From positions 1-42,016 of the forward strand of contig NCBV01000016.1 in the NCBI GenBank assembly GCA_002279355.1: a DNA stretch of 42,016 nucleotides. The letters run 5' to 3'. Below are positions 24,609-32,692 of this stretch, one piece after another. Within the stretch, counting starts at the first letter, position 1. Every line of letters begins with the position of its first letter. Position numbers and translations under genes: made by a program. The notes below the pieces were generated by a model. The model did no database searches. It saw only the letters and a list, made by a program, of their open reading frames with translations, and had not been told where the DNA came from. The stretch is from Acidiphilium sp. 37-60-79 (GTDB lineage: Bacteria > Pseudomonadota > Alphaproteobacteria > Acetobacterales > Acetobacteraceae).

Positions 24609-25790
24609 ATGGACCCGCAGGACGCAAATAACGGCATGATGGCCACCCTTAATCTCGCGGGTGAACCGGATGGGCCTTTGGCGGGACTTGATGCGGTGAT
24701 CAAAGACGTATTCGATGTAAGCGGCACCGTCACCAGTTTTGGGAATGCGACATGGGCGCGGCTGCATCCACCGGCACTTGCTGACGCGCCCATTGTCAGC
24801 CGACTGCGTGAGGCGGGTGCGCGCATTATTGGCAAAACCATCACGGTTGAGTTCACCTTCGGGCTCGAAGGCCAAAATCAATGGTATGGCACACCGCTTA
24901 ATCCGGCTGCGCCGGATCGGCTGCCAGGCGGATCATCCTCCGGTTCGGCCAGCGCGGTGGCATCGGGCCTTGCTGCTATCGGGATCGGCTCCGATACGGG
25001 CGGATCCGTGCGCATTCCGGCGAGTTATTGCGGCTTGTTCGGATTGCGCCCAAGCTATGGGCTGCTCAGCCTTGCCGGGGCGGCGCGCTATGTGCCGAGT
25101 CTTGATGTCGCTGGGTGGTTTGCCCGTGATGCGGCAACGATGCAGCGCGTTGGCGACGTGCTGCTGCCGACAAGCCTTGCGCTGAGTGGCGAGATTATTG
25201 TGGTGCGCGAGGCGTTTGATAACGCAAACCCTGATATAGCAGCCGTGATTGGGGCTGTATGTGACCGAATTGCCGCCGCAGGTCATCCAAGGCGCGATAT
25301 GAAAATTTGGTCGCAGGGGCTTGATGATTTATTGACCACGCAATCATTGATTCATGGCCGCGAGGCTTGGCAATCGCTAGGCCCCTGGCTCGAGGCGCAT
25401 GCGCCCGCGATGGCGGAGATCACCGCGACACGGCTGCGGGGCGCTTCGACTGTTACCCTTGCCGAGGTGCGCGGCGCCCGGCGTAACCGGGAGATGTTTC
25501 GCGCTCACATCCTCGCCCTGCTTGCCGATGGCGCGGTGCTGGCCTTGCCGAGTAGCCCGTGCATCGCACCGCGCCGTGACGCGGATCGCGCAACACTCAA
25601 CGCCGTCAGGCAACAAACGCTCAAAGTGACCGCTATTGCCGGGCTTGCTGGGCTGGCGGAAGTGAGCATTCCGGCGGGAACCAGCGAGGGTTGCCCGGTT
25701 GGCTTATCGCTGATTGCCGCACCGGGCCGGGATCAGGCGTTACTCGCCTTGGCACGCAGCCTTGTTGATCGCGGTGTGGTTACGCGCTGA
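24609..25790 (+). CDS. Amidase (amidase signature family)
   Basis: This 393-residue amidase has the Ser-cisSer-Lys triad in place: Lys32 ('AVIKDVFDV'), Ser109 in the Gly/Ser-rich loop GGSSSGSASAVASG, and Ser133 in 'GSDTGGSVRIPASYCG' (24 residues later, as in malonamidase E2). It hydrolyses a C-N amide bond. It is shorter than GatA-type amidases and lacks their N-terminal extension. The ATG at 24609 is preceded by AGGAG, and the gene follows the GMC dehydrogenase by 45 bp, so they are likely co-transcribed. In this context an N-acyl sulfonate such as N-acetyltaurine (released by an amidase in Delftia) is a reasonable but unproven substrate. Its 3' end overlaps the convergent ABC ATPase gene by 11 bp. 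Confidence 0.85.
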   Translation: MDPQDANNGMMATLNLAGEPDGPLAGLDAVIKDVFDVSGTVTSFGNATWARLHPPALADAPIVSRLREAGARIIGKTITVEFTFGLEGQNQWYGTPLNPAAPDRLPGGSSSGSASAVASGLAAIGIGSDTGGSVRIPASYCGLFGLRPSYGLLSLAGAARYVPSLDVAGWFARDAATMQRVGDVLLPTSLALSGEIIVVREAFDNANPDIAAVIGAVCDRIAAAGHPRRDMKIWSQGLDDLLTTQSLIHGREAWQSLGPWLEAHAPAMAEITATRLRGASTVTLAEVRGARRNREMFRAHILALLADGAVLALPSSPCIAPRRDADRATLNAVRQQTLKVTAIAGLAGLAEVSIPAGTSEGCPVGLSLIAAPGRDQALLALARSLVDRGVVTR

Positions 25791-26517
25791 GGATATCCAT
25801 TGCTTGACGTTTGAGATCGAGAAAGCCGGGCTCAAGCGACATATCCCAATGACGCGGCCGCATGAGGGGAACGGTTGTTTCGAGGGCGATCTGTCCTGGA
25901 CGGGCGCTCATCACCACCAGACGATCTGCTAACAAAATAGCTTCATCGATATCGTGGGTGATGAAAACGACCGTTGCTTTGATCCGGTCCCACAAATCGA
26001 GCAGGAATTGCTGCATGGTATGGCGCGTTTGGGCATCAAGCGCGCCGAAAGGTTCGTCCATTAACAAGACCCGTGGCGCCATCACCAGCGCGCGCGCAAT
26101 CGCCACGCGCTGCTGCATACCGCCTGATAATTCATAGGGGCGATGTTGCTCGAAGCCGCGCAGGCCGATGATCTCGATCAGTTCATCGACCCGGCGCCAA
26201 TCGATCCCCCGTGCGGCGGATTGCATGCGCAAGCCAAACGCGATGTTATCGCGCAAAGACAGCCAAGGATACAGCCCTGGTTGCTGAAACACCACGACTC
26301 GATCCGGACCTGGCTTGGTCACCTTGATGCCATCGAGCATAAGCCGACCCCGCGTTGGTGACGAGAGGCCGGCGATCATGTTGAGCAAGGTCGATTTGCC
26401 ACAGCCTGATGATCCCAGGATCGTCACGAAGGTACCATCTTCGATGGTCAATGAAACATCATCAAGCGCGTGGAATGCGCCGAAATCCTTGCTGACATGA
26501 TCAATCACGATTGGCAT
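25780..26517 (-). CDS. ABC transporter ATP-binding protein, NitT/TauT family (system 1)
   Basis: This 245-residue ATPase has Walker A (GSSGCGKST), the Q-loop ('VFQQPGLYPWLS'), signature LSGGMQQRVAIARAL, Walker B (VLLMDEPFGALD) and the switch His ('FITHDIDEA'). It energises import of an oxyanion-like substrate (sulfonate, nitrate or similar) together with the permease and binding protein encoded immediately upstream (27599-28462 and 26529-27551). Its C-terminus is encoded in the 11-bp overlap with the convergent amidase. Substrate cannot be read from the ATPase itself; the sulfonate island context argues for an organosulfonate. Confidence 0.9.
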   Translation of the reverse strand: MPIVIDHVSKDFGAFHALDDVSLTIEDGTFVTILGSSGCGKSTLLNMIAGLSSPTRGRLMLDGIKVTKPGPDRVVVFQQPGLYPWLSLRDNIAFGLRMQSAARGIDWRRVDELIEIIGLRGFEQHRPYELSGGMQQRVAIARALVMAPRVLLMDEPFGALDAQTRHTMQQFLLDLWDRIKATVVFITHDIDEAILLADRLVVMSARPGQIALETTVPLMRPRHWDMSLEPGFLDLKRQAMDILSA

Positions 26518-26528
26518 TCAGGCAGATC

Positions 26529-27551
26529 CTATTTCGCCGCTGCTGCGACAAATTTTGGATCGACCGCAGCGGCCGGATCATGCGGCATGGTATCGATTTG
26601 TCCTGATTTTAGCAGAACCTTTGCGGTATTAACCACTGTCTGTTCGGTGGCTGATGGGGTTGGTGATGGTTGGCTGCCCAGCACATTTGAGGTCAATTGG
26701 GCTTTACCGCCGAAAATTGTGTAGCCAGACAGCTCCGTTTTTGCAACCGGCATGGTCACGCCGGATGCTTTCGCCATCAAGGTGAGTGCCTTATTCGGAT
26801 GGGCCGTGGTATAAGCGACGCCGGCGTTGAGGGCTTTGACGAAGTCGGTCGCGAGTTGCGGGTGGGCATTGACCCAATTTGAGTCGGCCACGCAGATATT
26901 ATAGGATGTTGCTGTTGCTGGCAGATCTGCATCGGTTTTGAGCACGCGCGCGCCCAGCGCTTGCAGGGAATTTAAAACCGGATCCCAGACGATTGCCGCA
27001 TCGATATCCTTGGTGCGCCACGCGATCAGCATGTCTTGGGGCGACATATTCACCTGCTTGACGCTGCCATAGGGCACGTGGGCGGCGGCGAGGAAAGTGG
27101 CTAGTTCGAAGGAGGATTGCGATCCGACGACGATCGCAATTTTTTTCCCCTTGAGGTTGGCGATGGTTTTGATGCCCGAGCCAGGGCGCACCACGATGCC
27201 CGCGCCTGTCGAGTAGCGCTCTTGATTGTAAATGATGGTGAGCGGCAAACCGTGCGAAATGGCTTCAACGAAAGGAGGCACGCCAAGGCCGCACATGAAT
27301 TGGAGGCTATTGGACGCGAGCGCACTCATTGCAGCCGGGCCGGAGGCAAAAAACTTTAGGTGAACATGGCCAGGAATCATTTTTTGGAACTCGCCCCGTG
27401 ACTGGGTGACCATATAAGGGTCCGCACCGTTATTCTCATAACCAATGGTCACGCTCGGCTGCGCTGCCGAGGCCGTGCTGGCCAGAGCGATCATGGTAGC
27501 GCCGATCAAGCTTCCGAATTTTGTTCCCGTTCTCTGCATCATTGTCGACAT
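26529..27551 (-). CDS. ABC transporter substrate-binding protein, NitT/TauT (SsuA/TauA-like), system 1
   Basis: This 340-residue periplasmic binding protein has a Sec signal peptide (residues about 5-30, ending in TASAAQ) and the NMT1/TauA fold: 'TIGYENNGADPYMVTQSRGEFQKM', 'FMCGLGVPPFVEAI', 'GIKTIANLKGKKIAIVVGSQSS', 'DAAIVWDPVLNSL'. The start at 27551 has AAGGAA just upstream; a longer frame to 27578 would add residues before the signal peptide. It lies between the permease and ATPase genes of the same system. Ligand is unknown. Its sequence is clearly different from the second binding protein at 32693-33733, so the two importers probably take up different sulfonates. Confidence 0.88.
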   Translation of the reverse strand: MSTMMQRTGTKFGSLIGATMIALASTASAAQPSVTIGYENNGADPYMVTQSRGEFQKMIPGHVHLKFFASGPAAMSALASNSLQFMCGLGVPPFVEAISHGLPLTIIYNQERYSTGAGIVVRPGSGIKTIANLKGKKIAIVVGSQSSFELATFLAAAHVPYGSVKQVNMSPQDMLIAWRTKDIDAAIVWDPVLNSLQALGARVLKTDADLPATATSYNICVADSNWVNAHPQLATDFVKALNAGVAYTTAHPNKALTLMAKASGVTMPVAKTELSGYTIFGGKAQLTSNVLGSQPSPTPSATEQTVVNTAKVLLKSGQIDTMPHDPAAAVDPKFVAAAAK

Positions 27552-27598
27552 TGGATTTCCTTTCCGGTTACCAGACAAAATATCATTACGATATCAAT

Positions 27599-28462
27599 TC
27601 ACCCTCGACCATGCCATGGCACGGCCCAGCGTTCGACGAGGCGGATCAGCAGTTCCATGGCATAGCCGAGGATACCGATGATGATGATTCCAACGATAAC
27701 GATCGCGACTTGCAGGGCCTGTCCGGCATATTGCACCAACCAGCCGAGCCCTTCGCTTGCCGCGATTAATTCCGCCGCGACCAGACAAGTCCAAGCCACG
27801 CCGATGCCCACGCGCATTGCTGTGAAAATTTCGGGCAAGGCAGAGGGCAGGATCACGTGCCGAAAAATCTGTCTTTCGGTGGCTCCCAGTGTTTTGGCCA
27901 CGGAAATTCGCAACGGCGGCGTGGCTTTCACGCCCGACATGGTGCCAATGATGATGACCGGGATGGTGCCGATCAGAATCAGGAGGATTTTTGGCAATTC
28001 GCCGATGCCAAACCAGACCACCAGCAGCGGAATATAGGCCAGCGGCGGCACCGGGCGAACAAATTGCAAGAAAGGATCGATGATCCGGAAAATCAGATTG
28101 ATCCGCGCCATCACTAGGCCGACGGGCACACCGATCACCACCGCGCCAGCGAACCCGATGCCGATACGCACCGAGCTGATCCAAATATCGCCCACCAGGG
28201 AGTGTCCACCATAGCCCGCGAGCAGTAATCGGGTAAACGCGGCCCAAACCATGATCGGCGACGGCAGGGCGATGGGCGGAAAAACATGCAAATCACTCAC
28301 GATTTGCCAAACAATCAAGGTTCCGACCATCACCAGGATTGTGGTCAGACGCGATACATGACGCCACCCGCTCCGGGGTGCTGCTGGGTCCGCGATTGAG
28401 GTGTCATCAGCCTGGATCGCTGGGCTCTCGGTATTTGCCTCGTTCGTGGCCGATCCAGTCAT
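27599..28462 (-). CDS. ABC transporter permease, NitT/TauT (SsuC/TauC-like), system 1
   Basis: This 287-residue membrane protein has about six transmembrane helices after a polar N-terminus of about 35 residues. The binding-protein-dependent EAA-type loop reads 'AKTLGATERQIFRHVILPSALPEIFTAMRVG'. The TauC-like segments 'FVRPVPPLAYIPLLVVWFGIGELPKI' and 'GEGLGW'-type 'SEGLGWLVQYAGQ' are present. It is the first gene of its operon (permease, binding protein, ATPase), an unusual order. The start at 28462 has GGAGCG upstream. A MITE-like double hairpin (28479-28593) begins only 16 bases before the start codon, so the leader RNA or promoter of this importer must include or adjoin the repeat. Confidence 0.88.
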   Translation of the reverse strand: MTGSATNEANTESPAIQADDTSIADPAAPRSGWRHVSRLTTILVMVGTLIVWQIVSDLHVFPPIALPSPIMVWAAFTRLLLAGYGGHSLVGDIWISSVRIGIGFAGAVVIGVPVGLVMARINLIFRIIDPFLQFVRPVPPLAYIPLLVVWFGIGELPKILLILIGTIPVIIIGTMSGVKATPPLRISVAKTLGATERQIFRHVILPSALPEIFTAMRVGIGVAWTCLVAAELIAASEGLGWLVQYAGQALQVAIVIVGIIIIGILGYAMELLIRLVERWAVPWHGRG

Positions 28463-28477
28463 TGTCGCTCCGTTGAT

Positions 28478-28593
28478 CTAGTGTCCTGCCCCTGAAATTC
28501 ATTAGATGAATTTCAGGGGCAGGACACTAAATGATTGAATTTTCTAGTGTCCACTCTGATTCCGAAATCCAACGGATTTCAGAATCGGGACAC
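28478..28593. repeat. MITE-like double-hairpin repeat, copy 1
   Basis: This 116-bp element is nearly identical to 40160-40282. The first half is a perfect 51-bp palindrome (24-bp arms starting TAGTGTCCTG, 3-base loop, 28479-28529). The second is an imperfect hairpin (28547-28593) with arms GTGTCC...GAAATCC and GGATTTC...GGACAC. Each hairpin is bounded by GTGTCC/GGACAC. The left edge is CTAG (28478-28481). The right edge has lost the matching CTAG seen in copy 2. The outer inverted repeats with CTAG flanks suggest a non-autonomous miniature transposable element. It abuts the start of the ABC permease gene. Confidence 0.75.
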
Positions 28594-28828
28594 GAAGTCG
28601 ATTTCCGATCGATCAGATTTGCTCTTTTGTGGCAAGAGCCAGCGATTTTATCTGAACGGATCGGACGGGCAGATGCGCGATGAGCCATCACTGCTTGGAT
28701 GCAAGCAGCTTCATCGCTGATGGATGACACGATACGCTGGACCATGCCCCGAACAATCCTCCAATTCAAGCCTCGTAGCGTATCAATATCCGAGCATCCA
28801 CTCAATGCTGATTGATAGGTCCAGTTGG
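28594..28828. other. Interval without a supported gene
   Basis: This 235-bp stretch lies between the repeat element and the MocR-type regulator gene. A minus-strand frame of about 100 codons covers it, but that frame starts without a ribosome-binding site and runs into the hairpin repeat, so I do not call it. Composition is lower in GC than the surrounding genes. It may be remnant DNA that came with the repeat, or may hold the promoter of the upstream ABC permease operon. Confidence 0.4.
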
Positions 28829-30343
28829 TCATGGATCAAGCAGGGTCGCTAGACGTTGGACGCCCGCGGAAATTTTGTCGGTAGAGATTGACGAATAGCC
28901 AAGGCGAAAGAATGGGCATGGCGCATTGGGCTGCTGGAAAAACACATCGCCCGGCTCGATTAAGACGCCCCGTTGCTCCGCCGCTTTCGCCAGCGAAGCA
29001 GCGTCGAGCCCGGCGGGGCCTTTGATCCAGATCGATGATCCGCCGTGCGGCTTCTTGAATGTCAACATCGGCGCGTGGTGGACCAAGGCGTCAACCAAGG
29101 CGCCCGCACGATCGGCCAGATGGGTCTTGATCCGGCGCAGCTGGGCGCTGTTATGCCCCAGCGCGATGAACAAAGCGGCGGCGCGTTGGTTATTCGCGGG
29201 AGGGTGACGGAGCATCAATCGGCGCAGCACCCGGGCCTCGGCGATCAAGGCCGGAGCGCCGACCATATAGCCAAGGCGCAAGCCTGGTGCCAATGTTTTG
29301 GAAAAGCTGCTGACATAGACCACCCGCCCGGCGGTATCGAGACTTTTGAGGGCGGGACGCAATGCACCGGCGAAGGTGAGTTCACTTTCGTAATCATCTT
29401 CAATCAGAATCAGATCATGTCGGTCGGCATAGGCCATCACCTCGCGGCGGCGTGCCCAACTCATCGTTGATGCGGTTGGGCATTGGTGGCTGGGCGTAAC
29501 GAAAGCGAGGTCACAGCCCGCGAGATCGGCGCTGTCGATCCCTTCCGGGCCCACGGGCAACGGGCGCAGCGCGGCACCGCGCACGGCGAAGATGTTGCGC
29601 GCGTCTGGATAGCCTGGCTCCTCGACGCCGACCACGCTGCGCGCCGAGACCAGTAATTCCGCCAATAGATAGAGAGCGTGCTGGGTGCCGACGGTAATCA
29701 TGATTTGATCGGGCGTGACATAGATACCGCGTTGGGGCAGCACGTGAAGTTGAATCTGTTCGATCAGCGCTGCATCGTCGCCATCGATCATGTCTGATGA
29801 CCAATCGCGGATGGCGAGGACCGCGAGGGCCGCGCGGCTGCATTCGCGCCAATCGGCGGTTGGGAACAACGCTGGATCGGGCTGGCCATAGATGAATTGA
29901 TAGGGGTAGCGATACCAATCCGATGGCTTGCTGATATTACGCAAGGAACTAAAGCGCGAGCCGATGCGCGCGGGCCAGCGCGGACCATCGGCGAGGCCGG
30001 GTGCGGGACGATGCGGCGTGGCGGCGGATGCGCGATCCACGATTGCAGCGCGGACCACATAGCCGCTCCGGGGGCGGGCGCGGATAAAGCCCTCATCCGC
30101 GAGTTGGCGATAAGCGGCATTGACCGTGTTGCGTGCAATATCGAGCTGCCGGGCAAGGAGTCGGCTGGATGGAAGCTTGGCTCCGGCGGGCAATCGCCGG
30201 TCCAAGATGGCCGCGACGAAACCTTGCCGCACTTGCATTTGCAACGTGGTGCCGTTCTCGATGTTCAGGGCAAAAAGTTGCGCCCATTGGCGCTCAATCC
30301 GCTGAGGTGGCGCGGCTCGTTTGCGTTGATTATTGACATCCAT
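28829..30343 (-). CDS. MocR-type regulator (GntR HTH + aminotransferase domain), TauR-like
   Basis: This 504-residue protein has an N-terminal GntR winged helix (about residues 30-100, 'LPAGAKLPSSRLLARQLDIARNTVNAAYRQL'). It is fused to a fold-type I aminotransferase-like domain carrying the PLP lysine in 'YVSSFSKTLAPGLRLGY'. MocR proteins (GabR, PdxR, TauR) sense an amine through PLP and activate the divergent catabolic genes. TauR controls taurine use in Rhodobacter. Here it diverges from a SnoaL-like/FAD-oxidase pair and a TauABC-like importer, and xsc is nearby, so a taurine-type aminosulfonate is the likely effector. GGGAG precedes the ATG at 30343. The 210-bp divergent interval contains two AACTGG direct repeats (30452 and 30475) that could be part of its site. 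Confidence 0.88.
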   Translation of the reverse strand: MDVNNQRKRAAPPQRIERQWAQLFALNIENGTTLQMQVRQGFVAAILDRRLPAGAKLPSSRLLARQLDIARNTVNAAYRQLADEGFIRARPRSGYVVRAAIVDRASAATPHRPAPGLADGPRWPARIGSRFSSLRNISKPSDWYRYPYQFIYGQPDPALFPTADWRECSRAALAVLAIRDWSSDMIDGDDAALIEQIQLHVLPQRGIYVTPDQIMITVGTQHALYLLAELLVSARSVVGVEEPGYPDARNIFAVRGAALRPLPVGPEGIDSADLAGCDLAFVTPSHQCPTASTMSWARRREVMAYADRHDLILIEDDYESELTFAGALRPALKSLDTAGRVVYVSSFSKTLAPGLRLGYMVGAPALIAEARVLRRLMLRHPPANNQRAAALFIALGHNSAQLRRIKTHLADRAGALVDALVHHAPMLTFKKPHGGSSIWIKGPAGLDAASLAKAAEQRGVLIEPGDVFFQQPNAPCPFFRLGYSSISTDKISAGVQRLATLLDP

Positions 30344-30451
30344 GCCGCAAGTCTCCCGGCTGAAGCAGGATCACCGTTGGTATAAGACTTGGCAGGAAAG
30401 CGGCCAGGCGTCCAGCATATCTTTGAGCCGCCCGCTGTCGCGTTGCAGACG

Positions 30452-30480
30452 AACTGGACGGGTGGTTTGGCGCCAACTGG
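30452..30480 (+). promoter_or_regulatory. Possible MocR/TauR direct-repeat box
   Basis: AACTGG occurs at 30452-30457 and again at 30475-30480, 23 bp apart on the same strand, in the interval between the MocR-type gene and the SnoaL-like gene. MocR proteins bind direct repeats, and TauR boxes contain CTGGAC; the first copy reads AACTGGACGG. The match is short, so this is tentative. Confidence 0.25.
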
Positions 30481-30553
30481 TTCTTTGCCGCCGCCGATCA
30501 CCATTGTAGCCGTGCTGAATAACGCAGACGGCAACGCCTATTTTGGAAAAAAT

Positions 30554-30955
30554 ATGATGAACACAACGAACGACCAAGTGCGACTGAGTTTGTTGGATAG
30601 TTTATTCAAGGCGTTTAATCGGCATGATGCCGATGCGGTCATGGCGTGTTTTGACCCATCAATCATATTCGATGCGGCGGTTGGGCCTGATGCCGTTGGT
30701 CGGCGCATCGCGGGGGCGGAAGCGGTGCGCGCGGCGTTTGTTGCGACCTGGACCGCGATGCCCGATGTGCAATGGCTTGTGCGGCGGCATACGGTGTTTG
30801 GGGATCGCGGCATTACGGAATGGTTGTTCACCGCGACGGCGCCGCAAGGCGGGCGGATTGACGTTGAGGGCGTTGATTTGTTCGATTTTACAGGTGCTTT
30901 GATTATATCCAAGAGCGCGTTTCGTAAGGAACGGCCAATCCAGCCCGTTCAGTGA
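30554..30955 (+). CDS. SnoaL/NTF2-like small protein paired with FAD oxidase (possible TauX role)
   Basis: This 133-residue protein has the SnoaL/NTF2-like pattern: 'LLDSLFKAFNRHDADAVMACFDPSIIFDAAVG' then 'AGAEAVRAAFVATWTAMPDV' then 'VDLFDFTGALIISKSAFRK'. Start choice: ATG 30554 (with a second ATG at 30557), preceded by a weak GGA. The frame is open further upstream but without a start signal. Its stop overlaps the GTG start of the FAD oxidoreductase (GTGA), so the two are translationally coupled and probably work together. Taurine dehydrogenase is described as a small (TauX) plus a FAD large (TauY) subunit, and this pair next to a TauR-like gene fits that arrangement, but I cannot confirm TauX homology from sequence alone. 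Confidence 0.75.
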   Translation: MMNTTNDQVRLSLLDSLFKAFNRHDADAVMACFDPSIIFDAAVGPDAVGRRIAGAEAVRAAFVATWTAMPDVQWLVRRHTVFGDRGITEWLFTATAPQGGRIDVEGVDLFDFTGALIISKSAFRKERPIQPVQ

Positions 30956-32370
30956 GCGAGAGTGTGGACATCCGAGGACCGATCGCGACGCAAGCCAGCG
31001 ATGACTATGATCCATGTTATGATCCTCTGCGCGACGCGCATCCCGGTATTGGCCGAGATTATGCGCCGACCTATTGGATTGCGACGGCGGGTTCGCCGCC
31101 GGACGATGATGGGCCGATTAGCGGCGATATCGACGCGGATGTGGTAATTGTCGGATCCGGCTTCACCGGACTTACCTGCGCGCTGTTTCTTGCCCGCGAG
31201 CATGGCATTCGCGCGACCGTGCTCGAAGCCAACCGGGTCGCGTGGGGATGCAGCACGCGCAATGGAGGCCAGGGGCAAAACGCGTCTGGGAGGTTGACCC
31301 GATCGCAATGGATCGCGCGCTGGGGCGAGGCGACGGCGCGGCTGGTGCATGCGGAAATCCAGGAGGGGTTTGAACGCTTCGCCGCATTGACCGACGAGTT
31401 TGACTGTGATGCCGAGCCAGGGGGCCATCTATATGTTGCGCATCGACATCGGGCCTTGGATCGGTTGCGAGCAGAATCTGAGATTTGCAACCATGTATTC
31501 GGGTATCCGACGCGCATTCTTGACCGGGCTACGGTAGAGCGGGACTGGGTGCGCGAGGCCGAGGCCGTCGGTGCGTTGCACGAACCTTTGGGCATTGGTG
31601 TGCATCCTGCCAAACTCGCCTTTGGTTACGTTCGTGCTGCCCGGGCGGCGGGTGCTCAAGTTCATCCGGCCAGTCCGGTTCTCGATATAGCCAGATCTGG
31701 TGGCCGATTTCGGCTGCGCACACCCCAGGGGACTGTGACGGCACGGGCCGTGGTGATTGCCACGGGCGGCTATACTAGCCAGCAACTGCATCCCCAATTG
31801 CGCAGCCGGATTATGCCGATTCTCTCTAATTCATTGGTCACGCGCCCCCTGACAGGAGCGGAACTTGAGGCAACGGGCTTTCGCACGCATCAGGTGATTA
31901 CCGATACACGAGTACTGCGCTATTATTATCGATTACTGCCTGACAACCGGCTGCAAATTGGCAGCCGCAGTGCGATCAAGGGGACGGATGCGGCCAATCC
32001 GAAACATTTGCACGGTCTTACTTCGGGTCTTGCCCGTAAATTTCCGGCCTTGCGGGGGATTGAGATCGACTATTCCTGGTGGGGCTGGGTTGATGTGAGC
32101 CATGATATGATGCCGCGCATGGTGCAGCCCGACCCCGCGCAGAAGCTCTATTATGGGCTTGGTTTCGGCGGCAACGGGGTTAGCTATTCTGCTCAGGCTG
32201 GCTGGCGGCTCGCGGAACTGGTTGCAGGGCGTGCGGCGAAATATCCTTTGCCATTATTTACCGGGGCATTACCTGGCCATGTATTCGCGCCGTTTCGCCG
32301 GCTTGGGCAGCGAGCGCTCTATCAGTTCTATCATTATCGTGATGAGCGGCCAGACCGTAGCGGACGGTGA
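30952..32370 (+). CDS. FAD-dependent amine/amino acid oxidoreductase (DAO family; possible TauY role)
   Basis: This 472-residue protein has a polar N-terminus of about 55 residues and then the FAD Rossmann motif 'DVVIVGSGFTGLTCALFLA'. 'STRNGGQGQNASG' follows, typical of PuuB/DadA-like amine oxidases, and the C-terminal flavin-contacting stretch is 'YYGLGFGGNGVSYSAQAG'. The family oxidises C-N bonds to imine or aldehyde plus amine. The GTG start at 30952 is decided by the 4-base overlap with the SnoaL-like stop. In a TauR-ABC-xsc neighbourhood, oxidative deamination of taurine or N-methyltaurine to sulfoacetaldehyde is the favoured role; gamma-glutamylputrescine oxidation is the sequence-based alternative. 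Confidence 0.83.
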   Translation: MSESVDIRGPIATQASDDYDPCYDPLRDAHPGIGRDYAPTYWIATAGSPPDDDGPISGDIDADVVIVGSGFTGLTCALFLAREHGIRATVLEANRVAWGCSTRNGGQGQNASGRLTRSQWIARWGEATARLVHAEIQEGFERFAALTDEFDCDAEPGGHLYVAHRHRALDRLRAESEICNHVFGYPTRILDRATVERDWVREAEAVGALHEPLGIGVHPAKLAFGYVRAARAAGAQVHPASPVLDIARSGGRFRLRTPQGTVTARAVVIATGGYTSQQLHPQLRSRIMPILSNSLVTRPLTGAELEATGFRTHQVITDTRVLRYYYRLLPDNRLQIGSRSAIKGTDAANPKHLHGLTSGLARKFPALRGIEIDYSWWGWVDVSHDMMPRMVQPDPAQKLYYGLGFGGNGVSYSAQAGWRLAELVAGRAAKYPLPLFTGALPGHVFAPFRRLGQRALYQFYHYRDERPDRSGR

Positions 32371-32505
32371 TGGCGTATCCACCCGTCGCTAACGATCGTG
32401 GCTCCATGGTCAACCTTGATCTGGCTCTAGCTAAAATTGGGAAATTGCGCTCAATATAGGCATTGTGCGCGATTTCGAAGCTGGTACCTAGCCTTGGAGG
32501 TTGTG

Positions 32506-32658
32506 ATGTCCCACGCTAATCCCCACGCTCGGTTTTTGGACAGGACGTCACTTGAAGAGTGGGCGATGAAACAGTCGGCGTCGCTCCACAATATCGCGAT
32601 ATTCATGATCAAGACGCGGTTAACCGCTCCGGCATGCACCGCACCACGAGGCCAATGA
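32506..32658 (+). CDS. Candidate small ORF, 50 residues, unknown
   Basis: In the 322-bp interval between the FAD oxidase and the second binding-protein gene, an ATG at 32506 is preceded by GGAGG at a good distance. It opens a 50-residue frame (MSHANPHARFLDRTSLEEW...) ending at 32658. The protein has no signal peptide, no transmembrane segment and no family I recognise. The strong ribosome-binding site is the only support; it could be a leader peptide or chance. The rest of the interval shows no other gene, and the downstream binding-protein gene has its own AGGAG. Confidence 0.3.
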   Translation: MSHANPHARFLDRTSLEEWAMKQSASLHNIAIFMIKTRLTAPACTAPRGQ

Positions 32659-32692
32659 GAAACCCGACCACATTATTAACAGGAGTCAGGAC

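Noticed and set aside
27594-28247. Overlapping minus-strand frame inside the ABC permease gene
   Set aside because: It is Arg/His-rich out-of-frame translation of a gene with clear permease motifs in the other frame.
28527-28832. Minus-strand frame of about 100 codons
   Set aside because: It runs into the hairpin repeat, lacks a ribosome-binding site and has no recognisable protein pattern.
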